Shown: positions 37,401 to 45,830 of the stretch, in pieces | Numbering within the stretch: the first letter of the stretch is position 1 | How the letters are laid out: each line of letters begins with the position of its first letter | Source of the DNA: an uncultured Saprospiraceae bacterium | Lineage (GTDB): Bacteria > Bacteroidota > Bacteroidia > Chitinophagales > Saprospiraceae | Assembly: GCA_937929945.1 (NCBI GenBank) | Contig: CALFUK010000074.1 | Span: forward strand, 1-53,274 | Direction: 5' to 3' | DNA: 53,274 nucleotides | Made by a program: the position numbers and the translations under genes | The notes under the pieces: model-generated | What the model was told of the DNA's origin: nothing | The model's database searches: none | What the model saw: the letters and a program-made list of their open reading frames with translations, nothing else

Positions 37401-39603
37401 CAGAGCGAGGGGCTTTGATTTCTGCAATTTTGATCGGTCGAGTAATCTACTGTCTTGGCATGCGACTATCTCAGATTCAGAAGGAGAACTTTTGAGCGAT
37501 CTACTACTTGTAGAGCACTATGATGTCTCGACTGCATCAGTCACAGCTACTGTGTCTCAAGAGTTAGTGAATGGTGGTGTAGAGACTGTCCTGGATGGGC
37601 CGACTGAGGTGGAAAACCGGAGTGAAGGGCTGTCACAGTTTGCTGATTTATTTGATATTATCTATGCTCCAGATCGCATCACACTGACTGTGAATCCAGG
37701 TCCTGAGATAGAGTCACTGACTGAGCAAGCAAAAGAAGAAAATATATACCGGCTCTATTTTGATATAATTGACTTCAGGGTCAATGGCCTTAGCCTTGAT
37801 CCGGCCTCTGATGCCTTGCCAGAGTTCGAATTATTTCCGACGGGTGTATTCTATTTAGAGTTTGGTTCTATCTCAGAACTTACTGCGGGAGATATGACTA
37901 TCATTCAATTGGACTCGGATGTCACTCAGGTCGTGACCAGCTCTACTGGTGTAGGTGCACCTGGAGACATTCATACCATCACTTGGAGTGCACGAGATAA
38001 CTGTGGTAACCAAGCCACTGAGCGAACGATAGTGCGCTTCGTGGACGGAAGAGCTCCGACTCCTGTCTGCGTATCAGCTGTGACCACTGCCTTTATGGAG
38101 TCAGATGGTACAGTAGGTATTTGGGCTACCGACTTTGACTTTGGTAGTTTTGATAATTGCTCTGATGTGGAGAGTCTTCGCTATTCTATAGTGGAGTCGG
38201 GGGAGAGTCCGCTACAGCCTGACCAAGATGATTTTGGATCCCAATCCTCTATCGACTTATCTTGCTCCAGCTCTGGAAGTTTTTACGAGTTAGACGTCTG
38301 GGTCTGGGATCGGACAGGTAATGGAGATTACTGCACAGTGTCAGTCTTAGTTAATGATGATAATGAATTTTGTGGCGAGCAGCCATCCTCTGCTGCGATC
38401 ACGGGATCGATCAAAACGGAGGGCCAAGTAGCTTTCTCTGGTGCTACTGTATCAATCGAAGCCTCGATGACAGAATACCCTAAAGAGGATGTGACTGACG
38501 AGGCAGGGACATATGCCTTCATGCAAAATCCGCTTAACGAAAACTATCGCCTTCGGCCAGCTTATGAAGATATCATGCTCAATGGTGTGAGTACCTTAGA
38601 CCTGGTGCACATTCAGCGACACATTCTGTCATTAGCTCCACTCGATAGTCCTTATAAAATAATGGCTGCTGATATTAATTCAGATCAGTCGGTCTCAGCT
38701 GCCGACATAGTCGCACTCAGGCAGCTTATCATAGGTCAATTAGAAGATATAGCATCGACCGATAGCTGGATGTTTATCAAAGAAGAGCAATCCTTTTTTG
38801 ACGAGTCGGCTCCATGGCCTTATATCGAGGATATCATCATCACTAATCTGCAGTATATCCTCTCGGATCAAGACTTCATAGCACTGAAAATGGGAGATAT
38901 GAATCAAAGTGCCAGCCTCAATGGAGTAGGGGTTACTGAAATAAGAAGTCCACATGTGATCAGGATGTCTACTTCGGATGCCGACTTTCAAGTTGGTGAC
39001 CAGATAGATGTAGCACTGAAGGTGGACGAAGCCAGTGTGATCAAGGGATTTCAATTTGGTTTGAGGCATAATAAATTGGAAATAATTGACATATCATCTT
39101 CAGCGTCAATGAACGAGGGTACACACTATTTGAGCCAGAATGGGACTCTAAGAGTATCTTGGAGCGATGTCGAGCGCCCGATCACATCAGAGCTTTTGAC
39201 AATTACATTCATAGCGCAGGCGTCTGGTCGGTTATCCGATCTGCTTGTTTTGTCAGAGGATGTGCTTCAGTCAGAGGCTTATAGTGGAGATCACTTGGAC
39301 ATACATGAGCTTGAGCTGTATTACATTCAGCAAAAAGATCAGATAGAACTATATCAGAATCATCCGAATCCCTTTTCTGACCAAACCTTTATTGACTTTT
39401 ATTTACCTGACAGCGATCAGCTTGTCCTGCGTGTCTTAGATCACACTGGAAGGGTACTTATCAAAGAGTCTGGCTACTACGTCAAAGGCCTTCATCAATA
39501 TGTTATCTCTGCTCAGGACTTAGCCGCTGGTTCGGGACTATTCTATTATGAGATCATCACATCTCGAGGCAATCTGACTAAAAAGATGATTTTCAGCCAA
39601 TAA
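31453..39603 (+). CDS. Giant T9SS-exported surface protein with DUF7507/DUF11-like repeats, dockerin-like and cohesin-like domains
   Basis: A 2716-aa protein with a signal peptide (core GVLSILMACFCTWGVYAQ). About 30-255 is a beta-rich domain of unknown type. About 262-796 holds four DUF11/DUF7507-like domains (VCNTGN.TLSNI, DPL, YAIT..DI..G.V.NSA) with D/P-rich tails that could bind calcium. From residue 1030 it is collinear with the upstream giant protein: ELICNGLLQLSL, HYR-like parts, one degenerate copy of the Cys-rich unit (1650-1741), the STIKWPRHYTG segment, then the same C-terminal cassette of carboxypeptidase-regulatory-like, dockerin-like (DINSDQSVSAADIVALRQ, about 2406), cohesin-like and T9SS sorting domain (NHPNPF). 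The two are tandem paralogues with swapped central modules. It is probably surface-exposed; an adhesive or assembly role is inferred. Confidence 0.9.
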   Translation: MNRRIAYPAWDKCKSGVLSILMACFCTWGVYAQCEFQITDQWSTPSSDVFTASLGTALVTIETTSPGLSAVSNISTSTRLTDVNPQWYSQNAADNLSLQLRFRWDITRGPEEEDIDDVGDDKETGIIRITFSEPVLSPVIHIDRLGGAGANNGAVGFSNSAIFTVTTPGITLSQPSGTGTDDFNVTATQIFKTPDVPGTNATPATGGNASQELTTGTAAGSVMLMSDAPITTVEFTWTGIGVEGTGGDEIELAISGIPGCMPNVELEKSIADLRGLSNALYEVDFQMKLTNSGDTTLSNISFIDDIFEQYGCAFRGVVTMPTVTMNNTSGISQIPSTNSNYDADNDPNIFLGNDGLLYPGDEIYVAFTILVDPGCAGVDSPLENQAMVQGTDPFGGRVTDLSDDPNDPTDQDILDNGNPDDPTKLEIPRIELLKMADDSNLSSPATPGDIIIYSFTVCNTGNTNLLNINITDPLVGLELDGVLSSLAVGECNTSGFSAQYAITTADLIAGGVANSAIVSATTPDGTTVTDTSDDPVDDTDSDPDMDGDPDDPTLVEVMPEAIIGLTKRITTSLDPNRATQVGDILSYSFEVCNLGGQPLSNVSIDDPLISITGESINLGLTECNTTSFTGTYSITQADIDNGSVINTAVVISSGPNGELVTNTSTEETALIIIPSISLRKGAMTDELPNPSSVGDLIEYSFEVCNTGNVTLSNIIIIDPLVTVVGLPIPLAPGACDQNNYQGSYAITAEDINNGTVQNSALVSANTPDGGMTDDISDDIDDPAPGPSDPTLAELNPCVFAEISLVSPGPVCLPPGQSILVNAALTEISASSGDIDIRYLLVSAEGVIEDIATIPAFNIAAAGVYHVVILQAELTDPTSGNYVDPSLIILGTNLLSDLAEFISSNDLCGRIDDDNVQFSVFASPEITLESNVRICNSGDLEMPFTINLAELIQSDALIGDWSLSAGTPIPEDINESIPRGGSGLIPSGFLDFTGVTPGTYTLEYVTTSAQTPCVDDRALIDIEVIDCESKCDELICNGLLQLSLSESCELVLNADQLLESPAIGLYRIELYNEDESYYGNDTVRADAAGQTLLYKVMCGENSCWGRLIVETNIIPTIESPCACQPDGVIPEACQLWCGDESAVADILITPEEAAGQFGLCGPELIGEISVRHSSSGDICELNGEVHTVTYSGKVLRHGIIEEIDILCQQYTQLKFNIGVSDDEFNANFGFPKSVELDCDYIDELNDNEDGVVYEFGTPKSIEAATDSSVLAYPHYINRHILIQDSVLTPDTQLVLVGERIVDSLVMVDIDGDGIDEWELIKFSVKDFDTIFSEVLVPTGLASHPLVSVKNRACNLLVSYSDVEYNSCGQGVKIVRSWTMVDWCNADIQRTGTQTIEVKDISAPQAIEIVDGENRILGELPAASVGIDPWTCTGIFKLPEILQQDNCDENVEIIWTTDEGTIRDGYVTNIWIDQSPIQLTASLYDDCLNKSTVSMILEVIDDVPPVPVADDQISVSLAYGNPGEPATAKIYASDIDEGSHDSDCGEVILKVVRMDDWTIPAETCDGTFVGYEPQSCDPMVTQIDLGNDNAKANCLFDSTNIEGVVTEPADFIKLCCEDVGSEVMAILFAIDKAGNRNQAMVRIVVNDQSVPTLFCEDSDFGCDEDREELEELIEESAPEIIGGACDNPFLEPEIASQTFKSESCGAGLVTIEWFLDVDGSGDPTFGDPFCTQFIEIESDGETLDASTIKWPRHYTGESYVGINLECDSTGTIITTEQEVIMPDPFVCSPDLSEDEGPEWCYSDCGIVGVSSEIDTLKSGEECFKLIRRWTVIDWCIWDANAGLSDADDDEEEAESNTTEIDIEEPDEVGGIGGGNLIGEMDSAIRLGERSKKNKKSDGDTFRAVEDWAQGVCSGCNENGTPAISDPIYFVLDEFEEDGYYTFDQIIKVVDDNPPIIVAPDTIIVDVINGSVSKDDLSGCFGAMDVRARGFDFCNFDRSSNLLSWHATISDSEGELLSDLLLVEHYDVSTASVTATVSQELVNGGVETVLDGPTEVENRSEGLSQFADLFDIIYAPDRITLTVNPGPEIESLTEQAKEENIYRLYFDIIDFRVNGLSLDPASDALPEFELFPTGVFYLEFGSISELTAGDMTIIQLDSDVTQVVTSSTGVGAPGDIHTITWSARDNCGNQATERTIVRFVDGRAPTPVCVSAVTTAFMESDGTVGIWATDFDFGSFDNCSDVESLRYSIVESGESPLQPDQDDFGSQSSIDLSCSSSGSFYELDVWVWDRTGNGDYCTVSVLVNDDNEFCGEQPSSAAITGSIKTEGQVAFSGATVSIEASMTEYPKEDVTDEAGTYAFMQNPLNENYRLRPAYEDIMLNGVSTLDLVHIQRHILSLAPLDSPYKIMAADINSDQSVSAADIVALRQLIIGQLEDIASTDSWMFIKEEQSFFDESAPWPYIEDIIITNLQYILSDQDFIALKMGDMNQSASLNGVGVTEIRSPHVIRMSTSDADFQVGDQIDVALKVDEASVIKGFQFGLRHNKLEIIDISSSASMNEGTHYLSQNGTLRVSWSDVERPITSELLTITFIAQASGRLSDLLVLSEDVLQSEAYSGDHLDIHELELYYIQQKDQIELYQNHPNPFSDQTFIDFYLPDSDQLVLRVLDHTGRVLIKESGYYVKGLHQYVISAQDLAAGSGLFYYEIITSRGNLTKKMIFSQ
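36400..36675 (+). repeat. Single copy of the Cys-rich unit inside the second giant protein
   Basis: This stretch codes for one degenerate unit (LFCEDSDFGCDED..., then WFLDVDGSGDPTFGDPFC) placed between the same flanking modules that surround the 19-unit array in the upstream paralogue. Confidence 0.8.
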
Positions 39604-39703
39604 ATAGCATTAAAATCACTTTATTGCCCGATTTAACATATTTATTTTCATAAATACGTCCCTCTTTACCTGATTATGCAGTCTTAACGAGGTACGTCAT
39701 TCT

Positions 39704-40222
39704 ATGAATCAAAGCTTTGAATATTGTCCAGTGTGTACCTCCAAGATGGCTCTTGGAGAGAATGAATACAACTCATGTACTTCGCCAAGCTGTAGCTATG
39801 TGCAATATGAGAATCCCACACCAGTCGTAGCCGCAGTTATAGAATATGGTGATAAGCATGTCTTATTAGGCCATAATCGTGCATGGCCTCAGCGCTGGTT
39901 TGGACTGATTACTGGATTTTTAGAAAAGCATGAGCATCCTGATGAGTGCATCATCCGTGAGGTGAAAGAGGAAGTGGGCTTAGATGCGGAGATTCAGAGT
40001 TTTATTGGGTTCTATACTTTCAAGCGAATGAATCAGGTCATCATGGCTTATCACGTGAAGGCGACAGGTGATGTAATATTAGAAGATGAGCTGGATGAAG
40101 TAAAAATAGTCCCTTTTGAAAAGGTCAAAACCTGGCCAGCTGGCACGGGACTCGCACTGAAGGATTTCTTAGAAAACTTAGGCTATGAGGTTGAGGAGTT
40201 GAGCATGGACTCAAAAATTTAA
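39704..40222 (+). CDS. Nudix hydrolase with N-terminal zinc ribbon (NudC-like)
   Basis: A 172-aa protein. A four-Cys zinc ribbon (C8, C11, C25, C30) is followed by the linker YVQYENPTPVVAAVIEY and a complete Nudix box GX5EX7REVXEEXGL (71-93: G71, E77, R85, E86, E89, E90, G92). Zinc ribbon plus Nudix is the layout of NADH pyrophosphatase NudC, but the SQPWPFPxS motif typical of NudC is not present, so another nucleoside diphosphate-linked substrate is possible. It is cytosolic and lies alone between two exported-protein genes. Confidence 0.87.
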   Translation: MNQSFEYCPVCTSKMALGENEYNSCTSPSCSYVQYENPTPVVAAVIEYGDKHVLLGHNRAWPQRWFGLITGFLEKHEHPDECIIREVKEEVGLDAEIQSFIGFYTFKRMNQVIMAYHVKATGDVILEDELDEVKIVPFEKVKTWPAGTGLALKDFLENLGYEVEELSMDSKI

Positions 40223-40289
40223 CACACTATAAGCCATACGTATACGAATAGAAAGAAAATTATATGTATTTTCACGTTATATTAAATAA

Positions 40290-42167
40290 ATGACCATTTT
40301 AACCATGAAATTATCAAGAATCAAAGGATTAAGAATCCTTCTCCCCGTAGCCTTTGTGCTCGGCATCTTTGGCTTCGTTCAAGCCAATTCAGTATTTCAA
40401 GTAGACGGAGGTACAATTTCGACTGCGGATGCTACGACTTTCTGTACTTCTGATGATAACGCTGATATAGTCAACGTATCTGTCACTGATTCAGAAGGTC
40501 CTTACAGTGTTTACGTTGTAACTGACGAAGATGGTAACGTACTTCAAACACAAAGTTCTACGACTTTTAATTTCACGAATGCGCCAGCAGGTAAGTGTAA
40601 TATATATCATATAGCATTCAAGGCATTTATATTTCCTCCAATACCTGGTACTAATGTGAACAAGCTGGTAGGTTGGTATGGTCTATCTAATGCTCTGGTC
40701 ATCACCAGAACCTCAGACTGTGCGCCATCTATGCCCGATCCTGGAAATTCAGGAAACGAGGGAGACTGTACTGATGTTGCAGGAGGTACCTTATCAGGAG
40801 GTCCATTCTCTTTCTGTGTAGGCGATGATGAAGCTGATAATATCAATGCAGACCAAATCGTATTAGCAGGTAATACAGGAAGTAACTCTCAATGGGTTAT
40901 CACTGATGCTGATGGTAATATATTAGGATTACCTCCTACTTTTTCAGTTGTCGATTTCAATGAGGCAGGTATAGGTACTTGTTTAGTCTGGCACCTAAGT
41001 TTCGAAGATGGTCTTGAAGGTGCAGCAGTTGGTAATAATGCGAGTGAGTTAGAAGGATGCTTTAGCTTATCAAATCCTATCACTGTGAATAGAGATGAGT
41101 CAGGCGGAGCTTGTGGTGGAGTAGTGTGTAATGTTGCAGGAGGAACTCTATCAGGAGGACCTTTTACATTCTGTGTAGGCGATGACGAAGCTGACAACAT
41201 CAATGCTGACCAAATCGTATTAGCAGGTAACTCTGGTAGTAACTCACAATGGGTTATCACTGATGCTGATGGAAATATATTAGGATTACCTCCTACGTTT
41301 ACGGTTGTAGATTTTAATGGTGCAGGCATAGGAACATGCTTAGTATGGCACTTAAGCTTCGAAGATGGACTAACGGGAGCGGCTGTAGGAAATAACGCGA
41401 GCGAACTAGATGGATGTTATAGCCTATCAAATCCGGTCACAGTCAACAGAGATGAGACAGGTGGAGCATGTGGCCCTTCTGGAAATGATAACACAGCTGA
41501 AAATACTAATGAGGCTGAGCCTGTAGGTGATGCTTGTGGAATTAATTCTGGTACAATTGAGCTTGCTGACGGAGGTACTAACATTAATGTATGTACCAGT
41601 GATGGAGTAGATGATTCATTCAAAGTGAATGTGTCTGATAATACAGGTGACAGCTTCTGGGTGATTTTAGATACTGATCGAAACCTTATCGCACAGCAAG
41701 ACATGAATATGTTTGACTTTGAGGGAGTACCTTCAGGTCTTTGTATCATATGTCACGTAAGTTATTCAGGTGAAATAACTGGTCTGGTACCAGGTGAGCC
41801 TGTTGATAATGTAGAAGGATGTGTTGATTTTTCAAATGAAATTTCAGTTACAAGATTTGAGAATGATCCTGCATACTGCTTTGACGTAGGAAGCGCTCAG
41901 GCAGAAGACGGTCTATCTTTCAATACAATCACAAATCCAGTAGATGATCAATTGAGATTGGAAATAAAGTCTACTGAGAAAGGTCCACACCATGTTATCA
42001 TTTATGATATCGTAGGGAGAACATTATTTAATAATGTAATCAATGTCGATCAAGATAACACTCAAGTAGAAATAGAAGTAGGAGATTTAGAAAAAGGTCT
42101 TCACTTCATCAATGTGACTAATTCGACTAAAGCAGCAGTTAAAACTTTCATGAAGAGGGGGTTCTAA
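40290..42167 (+). CDS. T9SS-exported repeat protein
   Basis: A 625-aa protein; the start may be the ATG at 40290 or that at 40305, which gives a cleaner signal peptide (MKLSRIKGLRILLPVAFVLGIFGFVQA). The mature part has four related beta domains beginning with GGT, containing FCxxDD..D.I, a W/YVITDxDGNIL strand and a C...WHLSF strand, and ending in SLSNPITVNR. The two middle copies are nearly identical in protein sequence. The last about 85 residues are a T9SS type A sorting domain (NPVDDQLRLEI, YDIVGR, GLHFINV). No function can be assigned; it is likely secreted or surface-bound. A strong terminator follows. Confidence 0.85.
   Translation: MTILTMKLSRIKGLRILLPVAFVLGIFGFVQANSVFQVDGGTISTADATTFCTSDDNADIVNVSVTDSEGPYSVYVVTDEDGNVLQTQSSTTFNFTNAPAGKCNIYHIAFKAFIFPPIPGTNVNKLVGWYGLSNALVITRTSDCAPSMPDPGNSGNEGDCTDVAGGTLSGGPFSFCVGDDEADNINADQIVLAGNTGSNSQWVITDADGNILGLPPTFSVVDFNEAGIGTCLVWHLSFEDGLEGAAVGNNASELEGCFSLSNPITVNRDESGGACGGVVCNVAGGTLSGGPFTFCVGDDEADNINADQIVLAGNSGSNSQWVITDADGNILGLPPTFTVVDFNGAGIGTCLVWHLSFEDGLTGAAVGNNASELDGCYSLSNPVTVNRDETGGACGPSGNDNTAENTNEAEPVGDACGINSGTIELADGGTNINVCTSDGVDDSFKVNVSDNTGDSFWVILDTDRNLIAQQDMNMFDFEGVPSGLCIICHVSYSGEITGLVPGEPVDNVEGCVDFSNEISVTRFENDPAYCFDVGSAQAEDGLSFNTITNPVDDQLRLEIKSTEKGPHHVIIYDIVGRTLFNNVINVDQDNTQVEIEVGDLEKGLHFINVTNSTKAAVKTFMKRGF
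40776..41489 (+). repeat. Two tandem 357-bp in-frame repeats
   Basis: Copies begin at 40776 and 41133, exactly 119 codons apart, both opening VAGGTLSGGPF. Protein sequences are almost identical, while the DNA differs mainly at third codon positions. Confidence 0.88.
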
Positions 42168-42191
42168 GAAGACTGTTGTCGTAAATATACC

Positions 42192-42225
42192 AAGCCAGTA
42201 AGACGTAAGTTTTACTGGCTTTTTT
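42192..42225 (+). terminator. Rho-independent terminator after the T9SS-exported repeat protein
   Basis: A perfect 10-bp stem AAGCCAGTAA/TTACTGGCTT with a 10-nt loop is followed by a run of T residues, 24 nt after the stop. Confidence 0.9.
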
Positions 42226-42429
42226 CGTTTTATGAGCTTGACATAATGTAGCGCTCTAAAGGACTACGAAGTAGAGACGCCACTTTCTCACAACGAAGAG
42301 CCAGAATCACAGTTCCTTTAAATAAACATACGAACAAGAAAAAATAGATATAATTCGCCTTTATCTTTCTTATAGATGAAATAAAATTTTGTATTATTAC
42401 AGTACTGCAAAATCAAGAAAACATCTATA

Positions 42430-43404
42430 GTGGAGTTAAAGGGAAAAGAAGTTTTACAGGCTACAAAAGAACAAATCTGGTCTCTCCTCATGGACCCAGT
42501 TACCTTAGCTAAGATTACCCCTGGAATATCTAGACTGGAACTGGTAGAAGAAGATGTCTATGATGCTATCGCTGAAATTAAGATAGGACCTGTAAAAGGC
42601 ACCTTCGGAGGTAAGCTCAGACTGAAGGATAAAGACCAACCAAATTCATTTTCACTGATCGTAGACCAAAAAAGTAAAATTGGCAATGTCAATGCCAAAG
42701 TAGACATTGCCTTAGACACAGCTTCTGCTTATGAGTCTACCATTTCATTTGATGGCAAGGCTAATATGTCTGGTGTATTAGCAAGTAAGGGCGCCAGAGT
42801 TATGTCGGGAGTGGCTAGCTCTCTGACCAAGCAGTTCTTTGCGGCACTTCGAAATGAAATAGCTTCCACAGAATTTGAGGATAAGCGCAGCAATATAGAA
42901 ACAGATCCAAATATTAAAGAATCGTCAAATAAGTCTACTATGACACATGATATCGAACTAATCATTAATGGTGAAACGCATTCCATAACAGTGGAAAGCA
43001 GGTCAGTATTGGCCAATGTGATCAGAGAACAACTCAGGCTCACTGGCACACACATAGGCTGTGATACCAGCAGCTGCGGAGCTTGTACAGTGCTTATAGA
43101 TGGGAAAGCCATCAAGTCCTGTACGATGCTGGCTGTCCAAGCAGAAGGATTAGCCATCACGACAGTGGAAGGATTATCAGAGAATGGAATGATGCACCCG
43201 ATACAAGAAGGATTTAAGGAAGAGCACGGACTGCAGTGTGGATTTTGTACACCAGGTATGATGATGACCTCTATAGATTTGCTACATCGCAATTCTAATC
43301 CGAACGAATCAGAAATAAGAGAAGCGCTTGAAGGCAATTTTTGCAGATGCACAGGCTATCACAACATAGTAAGAGCTGTACAGTATGCAGCTGAGAAAAT
43401 GTGA
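42430..43404 (+). CDS. CoxG-CoxS fusion: SRPBCC domain plus [2Fe-2S] subunit of a molybdenum hydroxylase
   Basis: A 324-aa protein starting at a GTG. Residues 1-150 match CoxG (SRPBCC fold: [39 protein letters not shown]), a membrane-recruitment or maturation factor of CO-dehydrogenase-type enzymes. A linker follows, and from M171 on a complete CoxS small subunit: plant-type [2Fe-2S] cysteines C211, C216, C219, C231, and the second cluster C270, C273, C305, C307 ([14 protein letters not shown]). M171 may be a relic of the separate coxS start. The fusion ties cluster protein and CoxG in fixed stoichiometry. coxL and coxM follow with gaps of 23 and 24 nt in one operon. Confidence 0.9.
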   Translation: MELKGKEVLQATKEQIWSLLMDPVTLAKITPGISRLELVEEDVYDAIAEIKIGPVKGTFGGKLRLKDKDQPNSFSLIVDQKSKIGNVNAKVDIALDTASAYESTISFDGKANMSGVLASKGARVMSGVASSLTKQFFAALRNEIASTEFEDKRSNIETDPNIKESSNKSTMTHDIELIINGETHSITVESRSVLANVIREQLRLTGTHIGCDTSSCGACTVLIDGKAIKSCTMLAVQAEGLAITTVEGLSENGMMHPIQEGFKEEHGLQCGFCTPGMMMTSIDLLHRNSNPNESEIREALEGNFCRCTGYHNIVRAVQYAAEKM

Positions 43405-43427
43405 ATTAACTAATACAACAATCTATC

Positions 43428-45806
43428 ATGGGAAATTATATCGGTAAATCAGTCAAGCGTGTCGAGGATAAACGATTTCTGACGGGAAAAGGTCAGTATA
43501 CAGATGACATTGTCTTGCATCAACAAACTTATGCGTCAATTGTCAGAAGTCCGTATGCGCATGCAAACATAGAATCCATAGATACTTCAGCTGCTGAAAA
43601 GGCTGTGGGTGTCGTAGCTGTCTTTACAGGCAAAGACTTTGCAGATAGCGGCATCGCAGGCGTGCCCTGCGGATGGCAGGTGAATTTTAAGAATGGAGAT
43701 ATCATGAAAGAACCTCCACATCCACTCCTTGTCGCGGACAAAGTCAAACACCTAGGAGATGCAGTCGCAATCGTGATAGCAGAGTCCAAGGAGATAGCGA
43801 GAGATGCAGCAGAGCTGGTGGATGTATCTTATGATGTATTGGACTCAGTGGTAGATCCCAAGAAAGCTGCTCAGCCAGGAGCTCCATTGGTGCATGAAGA
43901 CTGTCCCAATAATATCTGTTTTGATTGGGAGCTGGGCAATCCTAAGTCAGATGTCAACGCTGCAATAGAAGCGTCGCATCATGTCACCACATTAGAATTC
44001 GTAAATCAAAGAGTCATCCCTAATGCCATGGAACCTCGTGCAGCCATCGGAGACTATCAAGCAGCGGGAGATAAATATACACTCTATACATCATCTCAGA
44101 ATCCACATCTGATTCGGTTATTGCTTTGTGCTTTTGTCTTGAATCTACCAGAGCATAAAGTTAGGGTAGTCTCTCCAGATGTAGGAGGAGGATTTGGGAG
44201 CAAGATATTCCATTATACAGAAGAGGCACTAGTCATCTGGTGTTCTAAACAAATCGGGAGACCAGTCAAGTGGACCTCAGACAGAAGTGAGGCATTCATC
44301 ACTGATGCTCACGGTCGTGACCACGTGACTAAAGCAGACATGGGCTTTGATGCAGATGGCAAAATCACAGCGCTCAGAGTCGAAACCTATGCTAACTTAG
44401 GTGCTTATTTATCCACCTTTGCTCCAGCGGTACCGACATATCTCCATGGGACCCTGCTGCAAGGTCTATACACGACTCCAGTGATTAATGTCGACGTCAC
44501 AGCGGTATTCACCCATACGACAGCCGTCGATGCTTATCGGGGCGCGGGCAGACCAGAGGCGACATATCTCTTAGAGCGGATGATAGATCTCGCGGCCTTA
44601 GAGATGGAGATGGATCCAGCAGAGCTGCGGTTCAAGAATTTTATCCCTGCATTCGATGGAGTGGAGCAGGAAGGCTATATGACACAGGTAGCGCTGCAAT
44701 ATGATAGTGGAGACTATGATCCTGTCTTGAAGAAAGCGCTCGATATGGTAGGCTATGATGACTTCCGGGCTAAGCAATCAGCCTTAGACAATGGTAAATT
44801 AATCGGCATAGGATTTTCAACTTATATAGAGGCATGTGGTATAGCTCCATCAGCTGTGGTTGGCGCTTTAGGCGCAAGAGCTGGGCTCTTCGAGTCAGCT
44901 CAAGTGAGGGTGCAGCCTACGGGTAAGGTAAGCGTCTATACAGGCTCTCACTCGCATGGTCAGGGCCACGAGACGACCTTTGCGCAGGTGGTAGCGGATC
45001 GGATGGGGATACCATTAGATGATGTAGAGATCGTACACGGAGATTCTGAATCAGTGGCTTTTGGTATGGGTACTTACGGTTCCAGGAGTCTGGCAGTCGG
45101 AGGTAGCGCTATTGTGAAGAGTATAGATAAAGTACTGGAGAAAGGAGCGAAGATCGCAGCCCACCTATTAGAGGCAAATGCCGATGATCTGGATTATGCT
45201 GGAGGCAAATGGACGGTGAAAGGAACGGATAAATCAATTGCTTTTGGTGATGTGTCTCTGACGGCATATGTCCCGCATAATTACCCAGAAGGATTAGAGC
45301 CAGGTTTAGATTTCTCTAGCTTTTATGATCCGGCTAATTTCACTTATCCATTTGGCGCACACATTGCCATTGTGGAGATAGATAAATCGACGGGTAAAGT
45401 CGAATTACAGCGGTTCATTGCTGTGGATGATGTAGGTAATGTGATCAATCCCATGATCGTCGATGGTCAGATCCATGGAGGGCTGGCTCAAGGTATTGGC
45501 CAAGCACTTTTTGAAGGAGCGATCTATGATGACAATGGTCAGCTGATCAATGGGTCTTATATGGATTACTGCATGCCTCGAGCGGACGATCTGCCGAGCT
45601 TCGAAATCGATCGGACTGTGACACCATGTCCGCACAACCCACTTGGAGTGAAGGGGGCAGGGGAGGCTGGAACAATTGGTTCTACCCCAGCAGTTGTGAA
45701 TGCTGTGATCGATGCCTTATGGAGTGGAGGGCATAAAGTAAAAGATGTCAAAATGCCGATGACTCCAGAGCGAGTCTGGTCTGCAATGCAATCGGACCAA
45801 GCTTAA
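43428..45806 (+). CDS. Molybdopterin-binding large subunit, form II CoxL-like (xanthine dehydrogenase family)
   Basis: A 792-aa catalytic subunit of a CO dehydrogenase/xanthine dehydrogenase-type enzyme. It opens GKSVKRVEDKRFLTGKGQYTDD, the usual start of this family, and includes VGGGFGSK and GQGHETTFAQV. The active-site loop is AYRGAGR (369-375), the form II version, instead of the AYxCSFR loop of true CO dehydrogenases. The conserved catalytic glutamate is E746 in KGAGEAGTIG. Form II enzymes have no proven general substrate, so CO oxidation should not be assumed; hydroxylation of an unknown aldehyde or heterocycle is equally likely. It needs Mo cofactor. Confidence 0.88.
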   Translation: MGNYIGKSVKRVEDKRFLTGKGQYTDDIVLHQQTYASIVRSPYAHANIESIDTSAAEKAVGVVAVFTGKDFADSGIAGVPCGWQVNFKNGDIMKEPPHPLLVADKVKHLGDAVAIVIAESKEIARDAAELVDVSYDVLDSVVDPKKAAQPGAPLVHEDCPNNICFDWELGNPKSDVNAAIEASHHVTTLEFVNQRVIPNAMEPRAAIGDYQAAGDKYTLYTSSQNPHLIRLLLCAFVLNLPEHKVRVVSPDVGGGFGSKIFHYTEEALVIWCSKQIGRPVKWTSDRSEAFITDAHGRDHVTKADMGFDADGKITALRVETYANLGAYLSTFAPAVPTYLHGTLLQGLYTTPVINVDVTAVFTHTTAVDAYRGAGRPEATYLLERMIDLAALEMEMDPAELRFKNFIPAFDGVEQEGYMTQVALQYDSGDYDPVLKKALDMVGYDDFRAKQSALDNGKLIGIGFSTYIEACGIAPSAVVGALGARAGLFESAQVRVQPTGKVSVYTGSHSHGQGHETTFAQVVADRMGIPLDDVEIVHGDSESVAFGMGTYGSRSLAVGGSAIVKSIDKVLEKGAKIAAHLLEANADDLDYAGGKWTVKGTDKSIAFGDVSLTAYVPHNYPEGLEPGLDFSSFYDPANFTYPFGAHIAIVEIDKSTGKVELQRFIAVDDVGNVINPMIVDGQIHGGLAQGIGQALFEGAIYDDNGQLINGSYMDYCMPRADDLPSFEIDRTVTPCPHNPLGVKGAGEAGTIGSTPAVVNAVIDALWSGGHKVKDVKMPMTPERVWSAMQSDQA

Positions 45807-45830
45807 CTATTAATCTCAAAATTTGTAGAA

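Noticed and set aside
31719-39069. Minus-strand frames of 64-118 aa inside the second giant gene
   Set aside because: Shadows of the D/T/S-rich DUF7507-like and Cys-rich coding sequence; no family features.
22101-39603. Cellulosome scaffold
   Set aside because: Dockerin-like and cohesin-like domains are present, but no glycoside hydrolase or carbohydrate-binding catalytic gene occurs in the window.
42729-43352. 207-aa minus-strand frame in the CoxG-CoxS gene
   Set aside because: The plus strand encodes conserved iron-sulfur and SRPBCC motifs over the same bases; the opposite frame has no recognisable domain.
43428-45806. Annotation as a true aerobic CO dehydrogenase
   Set aside because: The large subunit has the form II loop AYRGAGR, not AYxCSFR, and no coxDEF genes are next to it, so CO as substrate is unsupported.
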